DNA of 64,000 nt from Gammaproteobacteria bacterium (GTDB taxonomy: Bacteria > Pseudomonadota > Gammaproteobacteria > Pseudomonadales > Cellvibrionaceae), in the NCBI GenBank assembly GCA_004173475.1, contig SEBU01000002.1:372001-436000 (forward strand), in the 5' to 3' direction. Made by a program: the position numbers and the translations under genes. Of the stretch, positions 28,407 through 36,926 are shown one piece after another. Below the pieces are notes generated by a model, which did no database searches, had not been told where the DNA came from, and saw only the letters and a list, made by a program, of their open reading frames with translations. Position 1 is the first letter of the stretch. Each line of letters opens with the position of its first letter.

Positions 28407-28670
28407 ATGAAATCATTTCTTAATATTTATTTTCTCCTGCTGCTTTTGTCTTTTCCCGTGCAAGCGAAATCCGCCAAACAGGAACAACTCGTACTTACCT
28501 CATTATCCAAGCCCCCAAAACTTATTGAATTTAACGCGCCACAACTATTTTTTTTCCTCCTGGATGAAATCAGTGAATATATTTATGAATTAACTGGGGC
28601 TGATGTTTCCATCTATCAAATCCTGTCCTTCGTACTTTTAACAAGTATTTTTTACCTGACAATTAATTAA
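28407..28670 (+). CDS. Small exported or membrane protein, unknown
   Basis: An 87-residue protein. The N-terminus (about 1-20, ending V-Q-A) is a good Sec signal peptide and the C-terminal 18 residues form a hydrophobic helix, so it is likely anchored by its C-terminus with a short periplasmic middle. CGAGGG precedes the ATG at 28407. It is 23 bases upstream of the membrane serine hydrolase and on the same strand, so it is the first gene of that operon. I recognise no family. Confidence 0.65.
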   Translation: MKSFLNIYFLLLLLSFPVQAKSAKQEQLVLTSLSKPPKLIEFNAPQLFFFLLDEISEYIYELTGADVSIYQILSFVLLTSIFYLTIN

Positions 28671-28693
28671 TAAAGCTATTAAAGGAGCTAAGC

Positions 28694-30559
28694 ATGAAAT
28701 TGCTTTTAAGAATTACCAGTCTTTTTACTCTGATTTTATTTACTCCATTTTTGCACGCTGACCCCACGCTGCCAAAAACACTTGATCAATTAAAGGATGC
28801 CATAGAAAAAATTCGCAAGGACAGCAATACACCGGCAATTGGAATTGCGTTGGTAAACAGAGACGGACCTTATTGGATAGAAGCTTTAGGTGAAGCAAAC
28901 ACAGAAACGCATGTAAAAGCCAATGAAAATACGATGTTTCCTATAGCATCTATATCAAAGATGTTTGTATCTCTCGCTGTTCTGAAGCTCGTTGAAGAAG
29001 GAAAGTTACGTCTTGATGATGAATTAAAAGATCTTGTACCCAAAATAAATTTTGAAAATCAATGGGAAAAAACCAACCCCGTGCGATTAGTAAATTTACT
29101 GGAAAATACGACGGGCTGGGATGATGTTCACTTGGCGGAAATTAATTTCAAGAAATCTGACTCCTCAAGTTTAAAGAGTGCTTTGGATTTTCACCCAGAT
29201 TCACGCACATCCCGCTGGATACCCGGCACACGGTACGCTTACAACTCAATTGCGCCCGCTGTTGCCGCTTATATTGTTGAAAGTATGACGGGCAAAAAAT
29301 ATGAAAACTATATCAAAGAAAATTTCTTCACCCCGCTCGACATGAAGTCAACCACATTTTACAAAACCAGCGACTACGATACGCACGGCGCAGTACTTTA
29401 CAACGCGAACGGAACACCTGAAAAGTATAACTTTGCGCAATATAGGCCATCCGGATCAATTAATTCTTCTACGAAAGAGATGGCAAATCTTCTGCAGTTT
29501 TTCATTCAGCGGGGAGAATTTTCAGGACATAAAATTTTAGATAAAACGTCCATAGATCGCATGGAAAAACCCACGTCGACCTTGGGAGCCGCAGCTGGAA
29601 TTACATCGGGCTATGGTCTAAATAATTTTACAAAAGGTTTTGAGGATTTTGGCTACGACTTCCATGGCCATGATGGTGGTGGCACGGGAAGCTTTTCGGA
29701 GCTTATGTACTCACCTGCGCTTGGGCAAGGTTACGTTATTCTAACCAATACGAATAACGGTGCAGCGTGGCAAATTAGCCAGTTACTGATGAGTTACTTA
29801 TTGAAAAATGGCCAGAAAAAAACTTCCGTTCCACTTCCACTTGGAAACAAATTAAGTTCATTGCCGGGCGTTTACGTACAATTAAATTATCAGGTTGAGA
29901 TCATGCGTTTTGCTAGCAATATAGAGAATGCCATTAAAATCTCAGTGGAAAACAACCGAGTCCACCGCAGTCCAGTTTTTGGTGGTTGGCTGAGTAATGA
30001 CTATGCCATTGGTGAAAACTTGTTAATTGATTCTTGGACAGGTTTACCAAGCATAGCGATCGTAAATGATCCAATTGCGGGAGAAACCCTTCAAGTTAAT
30101 GGAGAACTTTACAAACGTATCCCAGCTCTGCTTTTTTTCAGTGGAATCGTACTTTTTTTACTCTTAATCCTATCAACTATCATAAATATCATTTTTTCCA
30201 TAACCTGGGTTCCACGTCTTCTGCTGGGTAAAATTGCAAAAAGTGCTAGTATTAAAATTCGTATATGGCCCCTTTTAGCAAGTTTAACAGTAGCGGCAAT
30301 TTTTCTATTGATAGCATTCGGCGGCAAAAATATTACGGTGTTGGGAAGTGTAAACTGGGTTTCGATATCCTTGTTCTTAAGCTCTGTTCTCTATCCGGTG
30401 TTTACTGTCATGAGCCTTATGCGCGTTTACAAATACAGGCATGAAGCTATAGGCAGACTGACCTATTGGGGCACTGCAGCATTTTCCGTCTTACATGTAT
30501 TGTTAGTTGTTTATCTAACCTACTTCGGGCTTACGGGCTTCAGAGGTTGGGCTGAATAA
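28694..30559 (+). CDS. Membrane-anchored serine beta-lactamase-fold hydrolase
   Basis: A 621-residue exported protein of the class C beta-lactamase/penicillin-binding-protein-like family. A Sec signal peptide covers about 1-22. The SxxK nucleophile motif is S-I-S-K (in FPIASISKMFVS), the second motif is Y-N-S in RYAYNSIAP, and HDGGGTG occupies the KTG/HxG position. After the hydrolase fold there are about four transmembrane helices in the last 150 residues, which is uncommon for this family. It may cleave peptides, D-amino-acid or ester bonds; substrate unknown. AAAGGAG lies six bases before the ATG. It is followed by the LytS/LytTR genes. Confidence 0.87.
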   Translation: MKLLLRITSLFTLILFTPFLHADPTLPKTLDQLKDAIEKIRKDSNTPAIGIALVNRDGPYWIEALGEANTETHVKANENTMFPIASISKMFVSLAVLKLVEEGKLRLDDELKDLVPKINFENQWEKTNPVRLVNLLENTTGWDDVHLAEINFKKSDSSSLKSALDFHPDSRTSRWIPGTRYAYNSIAPAVAAYIVESMTGKKYENYIKENFFTPLDMKSTTFYKTSDYDTHGAVLYNANGTPEKYNFAQYRPSGSINSSTKEMANLLQFFIQRGEFSGHKILDKTSIDRMEKPTSTLGAAAGITSGYGLNNFTKGFEDFGYDFHGHDGGGTGSFSELMYSPALGQGYVILTNTNNGAAWQISQLLMSYLLKNGQKKTSVPLPLGNKLSSLPGVYVQLNYQVEIMRFASNIENAIKISVENNRVHRSPVFGGWLSNDYAIGENLLIDSWTGLPSIAIVNDPIAGETLQVNGELYKRIPALLFFSGIVLFLLLILSTIINIIFSITWVPRLLLGKIAKSASIKIRIWPLLASLTVAAIFLLIAFGGKNITVLGSVNWVSISLFLSSVLYPVFTVMSLMRVYKYRHEAIGRLTYWGTAAFSVLHVLLVVYLTYFGLTGFRGWAE

Positions 30560-30623
30560 TTAAGTTTTAAGCAGACATTCATCAGAGTGTTCGCAACCAG
30601 GAATAATTTATCTTGCAATCACT

Positions 30624-31721
30624 ATGAATGTATCGTTTTTTCCTAATGATCAGAAATTTTGGCTAGACCATGGATTGTTCATGGTCTTTTTAGCCGCAAC
30701 TCAAATGATCATAATCATTCCGTTATTTGAGTACGCACAGTTTTTATTTTTTTGTGATCTTTTTTGGTTTCCTTTCTTTACCTTCGCGGTCTTGCTATTC
30801 CGCCATATGTATAAAATATACGAATGGAATTCGCTTTCCAGCAGACAATTTGTAGAGTACAGCCTCGTCTTTGCACTTTCAGCCGGCTTGGCTATATCCG
30901 TTATTATGTCCGCTATTTTTTTATCGTTTTTTTGGCTGGAAATTATCACAGATATAATTCCTGGAGAGAAAAGTAAGTTGAGTTTTCCCAGACTTATAAT
31001 GGGTTCAACGATGGGAAACTGGATTCAAACAACTGTTTTTATTTCGGCCTGGATATTTTTGTACAACAGCATCACATCTATCAAACGTATTTCAGACGCT
31101 GAAATACGTTATTTCCGCGCTCAACATGCCCTCAACGAAGCGACTCTGGATAATCTTTCCAACCAGTTAAATCCGCATTTTTTGTTTAACGCGCTTAACA
31201 ATATTCGCTTTATGATTCACGAAAACCAAAAAAACGCTGACAGTATGGTTACATCCCTGTCCGAGATATTGCGCTACTCCCTTGAAAGCAGCCGAAGGGA
31301 AAAAGTTTCCATAGCGGAGGAGCTGGCTATTATTGAAGGCTATATTGCGATCATAAAATCGCAATTGGAAGATCGTTTGCATTTTGAACTATCTATCCCG
31401 GAAGATTTAAAAAATTATTTAATACCGCCCATGATTCTACAAATGCTCGTTGAAAATGGCATCAAACATGGGATTGAGCACATTCAGGGAGGTGGAACAT
31501 TAACTCTTAGCGGGATGCAGGATGAAAAAAATGTTTATTTCGAAATAATCAACGATTCACCGAATACCCGAACACAAAAATTCGTCACCACTGGCATCGG
31601 CTTGAAGAATATTAGACGCAGACTTGAACTTTTATATGGCGATAATGCCGAGCTAAAATTATCAAGCAGCACCGACAAATTTATTGCAAATGTACACATT
31701 CCAAAGGAATTGAACGAATGA
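30624..31721 (+). CDS. LytS-like sensor histidine kinase
   Basis: A 365-residue sensor kinase of the 5TM/LytS-like His_kinase family. An N-terminal membrane domain with about four helices spans roughly 15-155, then a short coiled coil leads into SNQLNPHFLFNALNNIRF, the phosphoacceptor box with His in N-P-H-F. The ATPase part has VENGIKHGI (N box) and a G-x-G-L-x-N-I-x-R element (TGIGLKNIRRRL). It overlaps the LytTR gene by four bases. The ligand is unknown; the hydrolase upstream may provide or respond to it. Confidence 0.92.
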   Translation: MNVSFFPNDQKFWLDHGLFMVFLAATQMIIIIPLFEYAQFLFFCDLFWFPFFTFAVLLFRHMYKIYEWNSLSSRQFVEYSLVFALSAGLAISVIMSAIFLSFFWLEIITDIIPGEKSKLSFPRLIMGSTMGNWIQTTVFISAWIFLYNSITSIKRISDAEIRYFRAQHALNEATLDNLSNQLNPHFLFNALNNIRFMIHENQKNADSMVTSLSEILRYSLESSRREKVSIAEELAIIEGYIAIIKSQLEDRLHFELSIPEDLKNYLIPPMILQMLVENGIKHGIEHIQGGGTLTLSGMQDEKNVYFEIINDSPNTRTQKFVTTGIGLKNIRRRLELLYGDNAELKLSSSTDKFIANVHIPKELNE

Positions 31722-32431
31722 AGGCAGTCATCGTAGAAGATTCTCGCCTGGCGCGTGAGGGTTTACTTAAAATGCTTGCGAGGTATCCCGAGCTAGACAT
31801 TGCAGGTGCGGCTGAACACCCATCTTCTGCTTTACTATTAATTCAGGAACATAAGCCGGATATTATATTTTTGGATATTCACATGCCTGGCGAAAGCGGA
31901 TTTGATTTGCTGGAAAAATTAGACTACTCACCGAAAATTGTTTTTACGACCGCCTATTCTGAACATGCTATTCGCTCGTTTGATTTCAATACAATCGATT
32001 ATCTTTTAAAGCCCATAAGCCATGAACGGCTGAAATTAGCTATTGATAAGCTAAAACTAAACCTCGAAGAAAATACAATCATTACCAAGCCGCCTCTGGA
32101 TATCAATAGCCGTATGTTCGTAAAAGATGGTGATAAATGCCATTTGATACCTTTGGACTCTATTCGTTATTTTGAAAGCTGTAAGAACCATGTTCGAATT
32201 TTTTTCAATAAGGAAAATGCGTTTGTAAAAAAGTCATTAAATAGTATCGAAGAGCGTTTGCCTAAAAAACATTTTTTTCGTGCAAATCGTCAATTCGTAG
32301 TCAATTTACATGCTATCGTCAATATTGATGAAGCGGTAGGCGATGGTTACGAAATCACCATGAATGATGGAAAGATTTTGGAAGTTTCTCGACGCAATGC
32401 CGTGGAGCTGAAAGATCTACTTAGCTTTTGA
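31718..32431 (+). CDS. LytTR-family response regulator
   Basis: A 237-residue regulator with a receiver domain (phosphoacceptor Asp in IIFLDIHMPG at about residue 52) and a C-terminal LytTR DNA-binding domain, including YFESCKNHVRIFF and RANRQFVVNLHAI. The start codon overlaps the end of the kinase gene (ATGA), so the two are co-translated. It would bind direct-repeat sites upstream of its targets, probably including this operon. A bidirectional terminator follows. Confidence 0.93.
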   Translation: MKAVIVEDSRLAREGLLKMLARYPELDIAGAAEHPSSALLLIQEHKPDIIFLDIHMPGESGFDLLEKLDYSPKIVFTTAYSEHAIRSFDFNTIDYLLKPISHERLKLAIDKLKLNLEENTIITKPPLDINSRMFVKDGDKCHLIPLDSIRYFESCKNHVRIFFNKENAFVKKSLNSIEERLPKKHFFRANRQFVVNLHAIVNIDEAVGDGYEITMNDGKILEVSRRNAVELKDLLSF

Positions 32432-32533
32432 ATAGATATTATGAAGATTTTTTTCGCGATCGTCGCCGTTTCTATTTTCTGTTACAAAAAAAATTTATCC
32501 CACTTGCACTACACGTAATGGCGCGCTTACGTA

Positions 32534-32597
32534 TTAAAAATCCGGGGAGGAATATAGATGTAGTTATCGACACAACATCAGCCTCCCCAGAAAATTT
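32534..32597. terminator. Bidirectional terminator hairpin
   Basis: The outer stem GGGGAGG (32544-32550) / CCTCCCC (32582-32588) encloses an inner GATGT / ACATC stem. On the minus strand it is followed by GGATTTTTAAT; on the plus strand a shorter T-tract appears after 9 bases. It sits between the convergent LytTR and rlmKL genes. Confidence 0.72.
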
Positions 32598-34853
32598 TTA
32601 GTGAGTTATCAACCAGCACTGGTGAATCTTTGGGTTTCGCTTAAAGTCTTCATCAATAGTTTTTGAGCTTATATCTTTTAAGGTGTAGGCGCTCAAAGAA
32701 TCCTCATCAAGTTTAAACGTGCGTAAATTGTTAGAAAAAATCAAAGTTCCATTTTCCGAAAGTACGCGCATCGCGTGATGAATCATACTTACGTGATCAC
32801 GCTGCACATCCAGGATATCTTCCATACGCTTTGAATTGGAAAAGCTTGGCGGATCTAGCAGGATTAAATCGAATTGTTGCTCATTTTCCTCCAGCCATTT
32901 TAAACAATCCGCTTGTTCCAGCCGATTTTTAGATTCGCTTAACCCATTAAGCGCAAAATTTTTGCGCGCCCAATTCAAGTAAGTATTAGACATGTCTACA
33001 CTTACCGTATAACGCGCACCCGCCATAGCAGCGTGAACGCTCGCCGTGGCGGTGTAGCAAAATAAATTCAAGAAACGCTGGTCTTTGGCCATACTCGCAA
33101 TGAGTTGTCGCACGGGACGGTGATCCAAAAATAACCCTGTGTCCAGATATTGCCACATATTTATGTGTAGCTTAGCGGCACCTTCCTGCACACTGAAAAC
33201 GTCGCCGGTCGGAAGCTCGGTTAATTTTTCGTATTGTTGTGTACCTTTATTGCGGCGACGTTGTTTGTAACTGATTCGCTGTGGTGGAATATCCAGGGCG
33301 AAAGGTACCGCCAATTCAATTTCAGCGAAACGCTGGGCAGCGCGATCTTCATCTACAGATTTTGGAGCCGCGTACTCCTGTACATTGGCATACCATTGTT
33401 CTGGCTTGCCAGGTTGGGTCTGTCCACAGTAGACATCAATTGCTGCAGAATACTCCGGCATATCGGCATCATACAAACGATAGGCATTGATATTATTTTT
33501 ACGCGCCCACTTTTCCAACTGCTTAAGATTTTTTTGCAGACGGTTGACCAGCATTTGTGCACCATTAGAAAGTGCCGCTGCTTGTTCCTGGCGATTGGTC
33601 TCGCGCACACGCTCTTCAGCAGCTAAACGCTTTTCTTCATCGCGACTAAAACGTTCGTCCTGATCAACGCGACTCTGCACAAAGGCATCGCTTTGGATAG
33701 TGAACATAATTAATTCACTGGGAATGGTGCCATTAAATAATTTATATTTTTTGTCTGCGCGCAATCCCATTTGTTTTCCGAGTTCAGGATTTCCGGTAAA
33801 GACACCTGCGCGCCATCCTTGAAATTCATTTCGTAAACGCTCACCCAAATGCGCATATAAAATTTTAAGCGAATCGACTTCACCTAAACGCTCACCGTAA
33901 GGCGGATTACTTAAAACCAAACCAGCTTTGATATCGGTATGCGTTGGCTTTTTAAATTCTGCCAACTCCTTGCGACTAACACGCAACCAATGATCCAATT
34001 CTGCAGTGACGATATTTTCTTCTGCTGCACGAATCACTTTTAAATCGGCGTCGTAGCCACGAATCTCAGGTAAATCTTTTTCCAAACCAATGCGTCGACG
34101 CTCATGGGCCTCGTTGCGCAATTTCTGCCAGGTAGCGTCATCGTGTTTCAACCAACGTTCAAAACCAAAATTAACACGCCCTAAACCCGGTGCTATATCC
34201 GCTGCTATCAGTGCCGCTTCGATTAATATTGTTCCGGAGCCACACATTGGATCTAACAATGCACCTCCCGCCTCAGCGATTTCTGGCCAGCCTGCACGTA
34301 ATAAAATACCCGCAGCCAGGTTTTCTTTCATAGGGGCACTGCCCTGCTTTAATCGATAGCCACGGCGATGAAGGCTGTCGCCCGACAGATCCAGACTGAC
34401 GACGACTTTATCGCGGCTCAAGCGTGCGTTTACTCGCAAGTCAGGGTCGTGCTTCGCTACCGATGGTCGCTCTCCACTGAAATCGCGTAAGCAGTCCACA
34501 ATGGCATCTTTAACTTTTACGGCACCAAACTGAGTGTTGCGAATTGCATCGCTGCTGCCAACAAAATCCACCAATAAAGTGCCGTCAGCTTTCAAATGTT
34601 CATGCCAGGAAATGTCGCGAACGCCGTTATATAAATCTTCCTGGCTGCCTACGTCAAAGCTCGAAAGCGGTAATAAAATTTTGTTCGCCAGGCGCGACCA
34701 CAAGCAAACTCTGTAAGCGGTTTCGATGCTGCCACTAAAATACACACCTGCTACAGTTTCACGCAGCTCGGTAGCACCTAATGAAAACAGCTCAGAAAAT
34801 AAAAGTCCTTCCAAACTTTTTGGACAGGTCGCGAAAAATTGAAATTGAGTCAT
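32598..34853 (-). CDS. rlmKL: Bifunctional 23S rRNA methyltransferase RlmKL
   Basis: A 751-residue fused enzyme. The N-terminal RlmL half, with a THUMP domain, methylates N2 of G2445; its SAM motif LDPMCGSGTILIEAA starts at residue 200 and NPPYGERLG follows. The C-terminal RlmK half makes m7G2069 and shows FLNLFCYTATASVHAA and LLDPPSFSNS. The total length and both active sites match the E. coli enzyme. It is a single gene with its own terminator. Cytoplasmic, acting on ribosome assembly intermediates. Confidence 0.95.
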   Translation of the reverse strand: MTQFQFFATCPKSLEGLLFSELFSLGATELRETVAGVYFSGSIETAYRVCLWSRLANKILLPLSSFDVGSQEDLYNGVRDISWHEHLKADGTLLVDFVGSSDAIRNTQFGAVKVKDAIVDCLRDFSGERPSVAKHDPDLRVNARLSRDKVVVSLDLSGDSLHRRGYRLKQGSAPMKENLAAGILLRAGWPEIAEAGGALLDPMCGSGTILIEAALIAADIAPGLGRVNFGFERWLKHDDATWQKLRNEAHERRRIGLEKDLPEIRGYDADLKVIRAAEENIVTAELDHWLRVSRKELAEFKKPTHTDIKAGLVLSNPPYGERLGEVDSLKILYAHLGERLRNEFQGWRAGVFTGNPELGKQMGLRADKKYKLFNGTIPSELIMFTIQSDAFVQSRVDQDERFSRDEEKRLAAEERVRETNRQEQAAALSNGAQMLVNRLQKNLKQLEKWARKNNINAYRLYDADMPEYSAAIDVYCGQTQPGKPEQWYANVQEYAAPKSVDEDRAAQRFAEIELAVPFALDIPPQRISYKQRRRNKGTQQYEKLTELPTGDVFSVQEGAAKLHINMWQYLDTGLFLDHRPVRQLIASMAKDQRFLNLFCYTATASVHAAMAGARYTVSVDMSNTYLNWARKNFALNGLSESKNRLEQADCLKWLEENEQQFDLILLDPPSFSNSKRMEDILDVQRDHVSMIHHAMRVLSENGTLIFSNNLRTFKLDEDSLSAYTLKDISSKTIDEDFKRNPKIHQCWLITH

Positions 34854-35188
34854 TGAGAGTGCCAGTTTGATAACTTAAAAGGTGATTCAAGTCATGTATG
34901 ATTGTTTTTTAAGCAGCGTGCTCGATATTCAACGCAGATTAAAACGCCACTAGAGCGTTAGGTACTATGCATGCGTCTATCTATAAGAATTAATTCGTTC
35001 ACAAGTGGAACCTTTATTGGTGTACTGGTCGAACTTGTAACAACCAGATAATGTATTTTGATTTAACAACCATTTAATCACCCAGTTTTTGAAGCCACGT
35101 AGAGGAGGTATTGTACCAAGTCGTTGAAGATGTCCATATAACTTTAGTTGTTGAAATCTATCAGACTGTTAAAGAGGTGTTTTGTAGG
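34854..35188 (+). promoter_or_regulatory. Upstream region of rmf, with an isolated strong ribosome site
   Basis: About 335 bases without a convincing gene lie between divergent rlmKL and rmf. A near-consensus AGAGGAGG occurs at 35101-35108, about 80 bases before the rmf ATG, followed too closely by a TTG that is in frame with rmf. This may be a leader translation site or a decoy. I see no confident -10/-35 pair. Confidence 0.3.
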
Positions 35189-35422
35189 ATGAAAAGTCAG
35201 AAACGAGATCAAACTGAACGCGCGTTCACAAAAGGCTACCAAGCCGGGATTGATGGTCGATCGCGTAGCTTGTGCCCCCACGAAACAGGCATTGCGCGAC
35301 AGCAATGGCTTAATGGCTGGAGAGAATCACGAATTGATCAATGGGACGGACTGAACCGAATGGCTCAAGTTCAAAAACTAAACAATTTACCAACGATGTC
35401 CGCTATGACATCGCAAGGCTGA
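35189..35422 (+). CDS. rmf: Ribosome modulation factor RMF
   Basis: A 77-residue RMF, the stationary-phase factor that pairs 70S ribosomes into inactive 100S dimers. The signatures are KSQKRDQTERAFTKGYQAGI, SLCPHETG and QQWLNGWRE, all typical. It is longer than the 55-residue E. coli protein by a C-terminal tail. GAGGTG lies nine bases before the ATG at 35189. A strong terminator follows. Expression is normally growth-phase and ppGpp controlled; the window does not show the element. Confidence 0.95.
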   Translation: MKSQKRDQTERAFTKGYQAGIDGRSRSLCPHETGIARQQWLNGWRESRIDQWDGLNRMAQVQKLNNLPTMSAMTSQG

Positions 35423-35507
35423 TCAAATCATTGCGTCAGCTAACTACATCGCAAACAAATTTGAATACATCAAAAATCTAATTCGCTGATTGGCGAAATC
35501 GAGCTAC

Positions 35508-35537
35508 AAAAAAAGGCCTCTTGAATGAGGCCTTTTT
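35508..35537. terminator. Bidirectional intrinsic terminator
   Basis: The stem AAAAAGGCCTC / GAGGCCTTTTT has a six-base loop, with A-run before and T-run after. It lies between the convergent rmf and pyrD genes. Confidence 0.9.
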
Positions 35538-35596
35538 CTTTTTTATCTCGTTTTCTTCTTTGACTTTTTCTCCTGTGCTCGACGTAGCCCGAATAA

Positions 35597-36619
35597 TTAA
35601 TTGGTTAACGCCGCTATCGCTTTCGCAGCTTCACTAATTAATCTCGGACCGCGATAAATAAACCCGCTATACAATTGAACTAATTTTGCACCGGCCTTAA
35701 TTTTTTCTGCAGCACTCTCTCCGTCGGTAATTCCACCAACTCCGATAATCGGTAGCTGATTTCCTAATTCTGAATGAAGCACTCGAATTACCCTTGTGCT
35801 CTTATCTCGCACAGGAAAACCGCTCAGGCCACCGGCCTCAAGACTAATTTCAAACTCTTCGACGCCTTCACGACCAATTGTTGTATTTGTTGCAATAACA
35901 CCATCAATACCTTGGGTGAGTAGTGTTTGTGCGACTTGAATAACGGAATCGTTATCCATATCCGGTGCAATTTTTACTGCGACTGGAACATAACGGCCAT
36001 ACAAAGTTTGCAATTTACTTTGCTCGTTTTTAATGGCTTCTAATAAACGATTTAGAGAATCACCGAATTGCAAATCACGCAAGCCTTGGGTGTTAGGTGA
36101 GGAAACATTTACCGTAATGTAATCGGCGTGTGCGTAAACTTTTTGCATGCAAATAACATAATCATCCGCCGCATTTTCAACGGGCGTTACCGCATTTTTG
36201 CCGATGTTGATTCCCAAAATGCCCGAGAAGCGGCGTCGCTTAACTCGCTCTACCAGATGATCTACACCTTTATTATTGAATCCCATACGGTTAATGATTG
36301 CATGAGCTTCAGGAATGCGAAATAAACGAGGTTTTGCGTTACCCGCTTGCGGCCTCGGTGTGATAGTTCCTATTTCTACAAAACCAAATCCCATAGCGCC
36401 AAGGGCATTAAAGTAATCACCGTTCTTGTCCAGACCCGCTGCTAGTCCCACCGGGTTAGGGAAAGTAATCCCCATAACTTCCACTGGATTCACAGGTATG
36501 TCCGATAAAAAGAATTTGATCAATTGCAGGCGTTCAGTGGCGCCGATTAGATCCAGACTAAATTCGTGCGACGTTTCTGCATCGAGTTTGAAAAGCAAAT
36601 CGCGAAGGTGGGTATACAT
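35597..36619 (-). CDS. pyrD: Dihydroorotate dehydrogenase (quinone), class 2
   Basis: A 340-residue PyrD, the membrane-associated flavoenzyme that oxidises dihydroorotate to orotate with quinone in pyrimidine synthesis. It has the N-terminal amphipathic helices of class 2 enzymes, the FMN segment [13 protein letters not shown], the catalytic serine region [13 protein letters not shown], and PIIGVGGI with a phosphate-binding loop near the C-terminus. The length matches. It is followed by the rmf terminator on the opposite side. Confidence 0.96.
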   Translation of the reverse strand: MYTHLRDLLFKLDAETSHEFSLDLIGATERLQLIKFFLSDIPVNPVEVMGITFPNPVGLAAGLDKNGDYFNALGAMGFGFVEIGTITPRPQAGNAKPRLFRIPEAHAIINRMGFNNKGVDHLVERVKRRRFSGILGINIGKNAVTPVENAADDYVICMQKVYAHADYITVNVSSPNTQGLRDLQFGDSLNRLLEAIKNEQSKLQTLYGRYVPVAVKIAPDMDNDSVIQVAQTLLTQGIDGVIATNTTIGREGVEEFEISLEAGGLSGFPVRDKSTRVIRVLHSELGNQLPIIGVGGITDGESAAEKIKAGAKLVQLYSGFIYRGPRLISEAAKAIAALTN

Positions 36620-36683
36620 GCGGGCGGCCCTATAAAATAAGGTGGTACTAAATTTGGCGTGCAGAATACTGGAATCGCGCTCC

Positions 36684-36905
36684 CTAGTCGATTTTTTCTA
36701 TGCTGAGAAACTTATTTTCATCCGAAAAATGTATCGCAAAGGTTCCTATCACACCCGCATGAGTCACGTATGATCGCAAGATATTTGCGGGAAAACGCAC
36801 CCTTAAGCCATCAATGCTACGGGCGCTAACTTCTTTTACGTTGCCCTCATAGAGGCGCTGAAACTCGTCTGGATAAATCTTAAGGGGCACTATGATTGAA
36901 CGCAA
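36684..36905 (-). CDS. DUF2835 family protein
   Basis: A 73-residue protein of the DUF2835 family found in gammaproteobacteria, with the conserved core [18 protein letters not shown] and the ending [10 protein letters not shown]. The start is a TTG at 36903-36905: AGGGGAG lies eight bases upstream and no in-frame ATG is available. It lies between NAD-GDH and pyrD, 21 bases after the NAD-GDH stop, so it is probably in the gdh transcript. Function unknown. Confidence 0.85.
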   Translation of the reverse strand: MRSIIVPLKIYPDEFQRLYEGNVKEVSARSIDGLRVRFPANILRSYVTHAGVIGTFAIHFSDENKFLSIEKID

Positions 36906-36926
36906 AACATAAACTCCCCTAATAGA

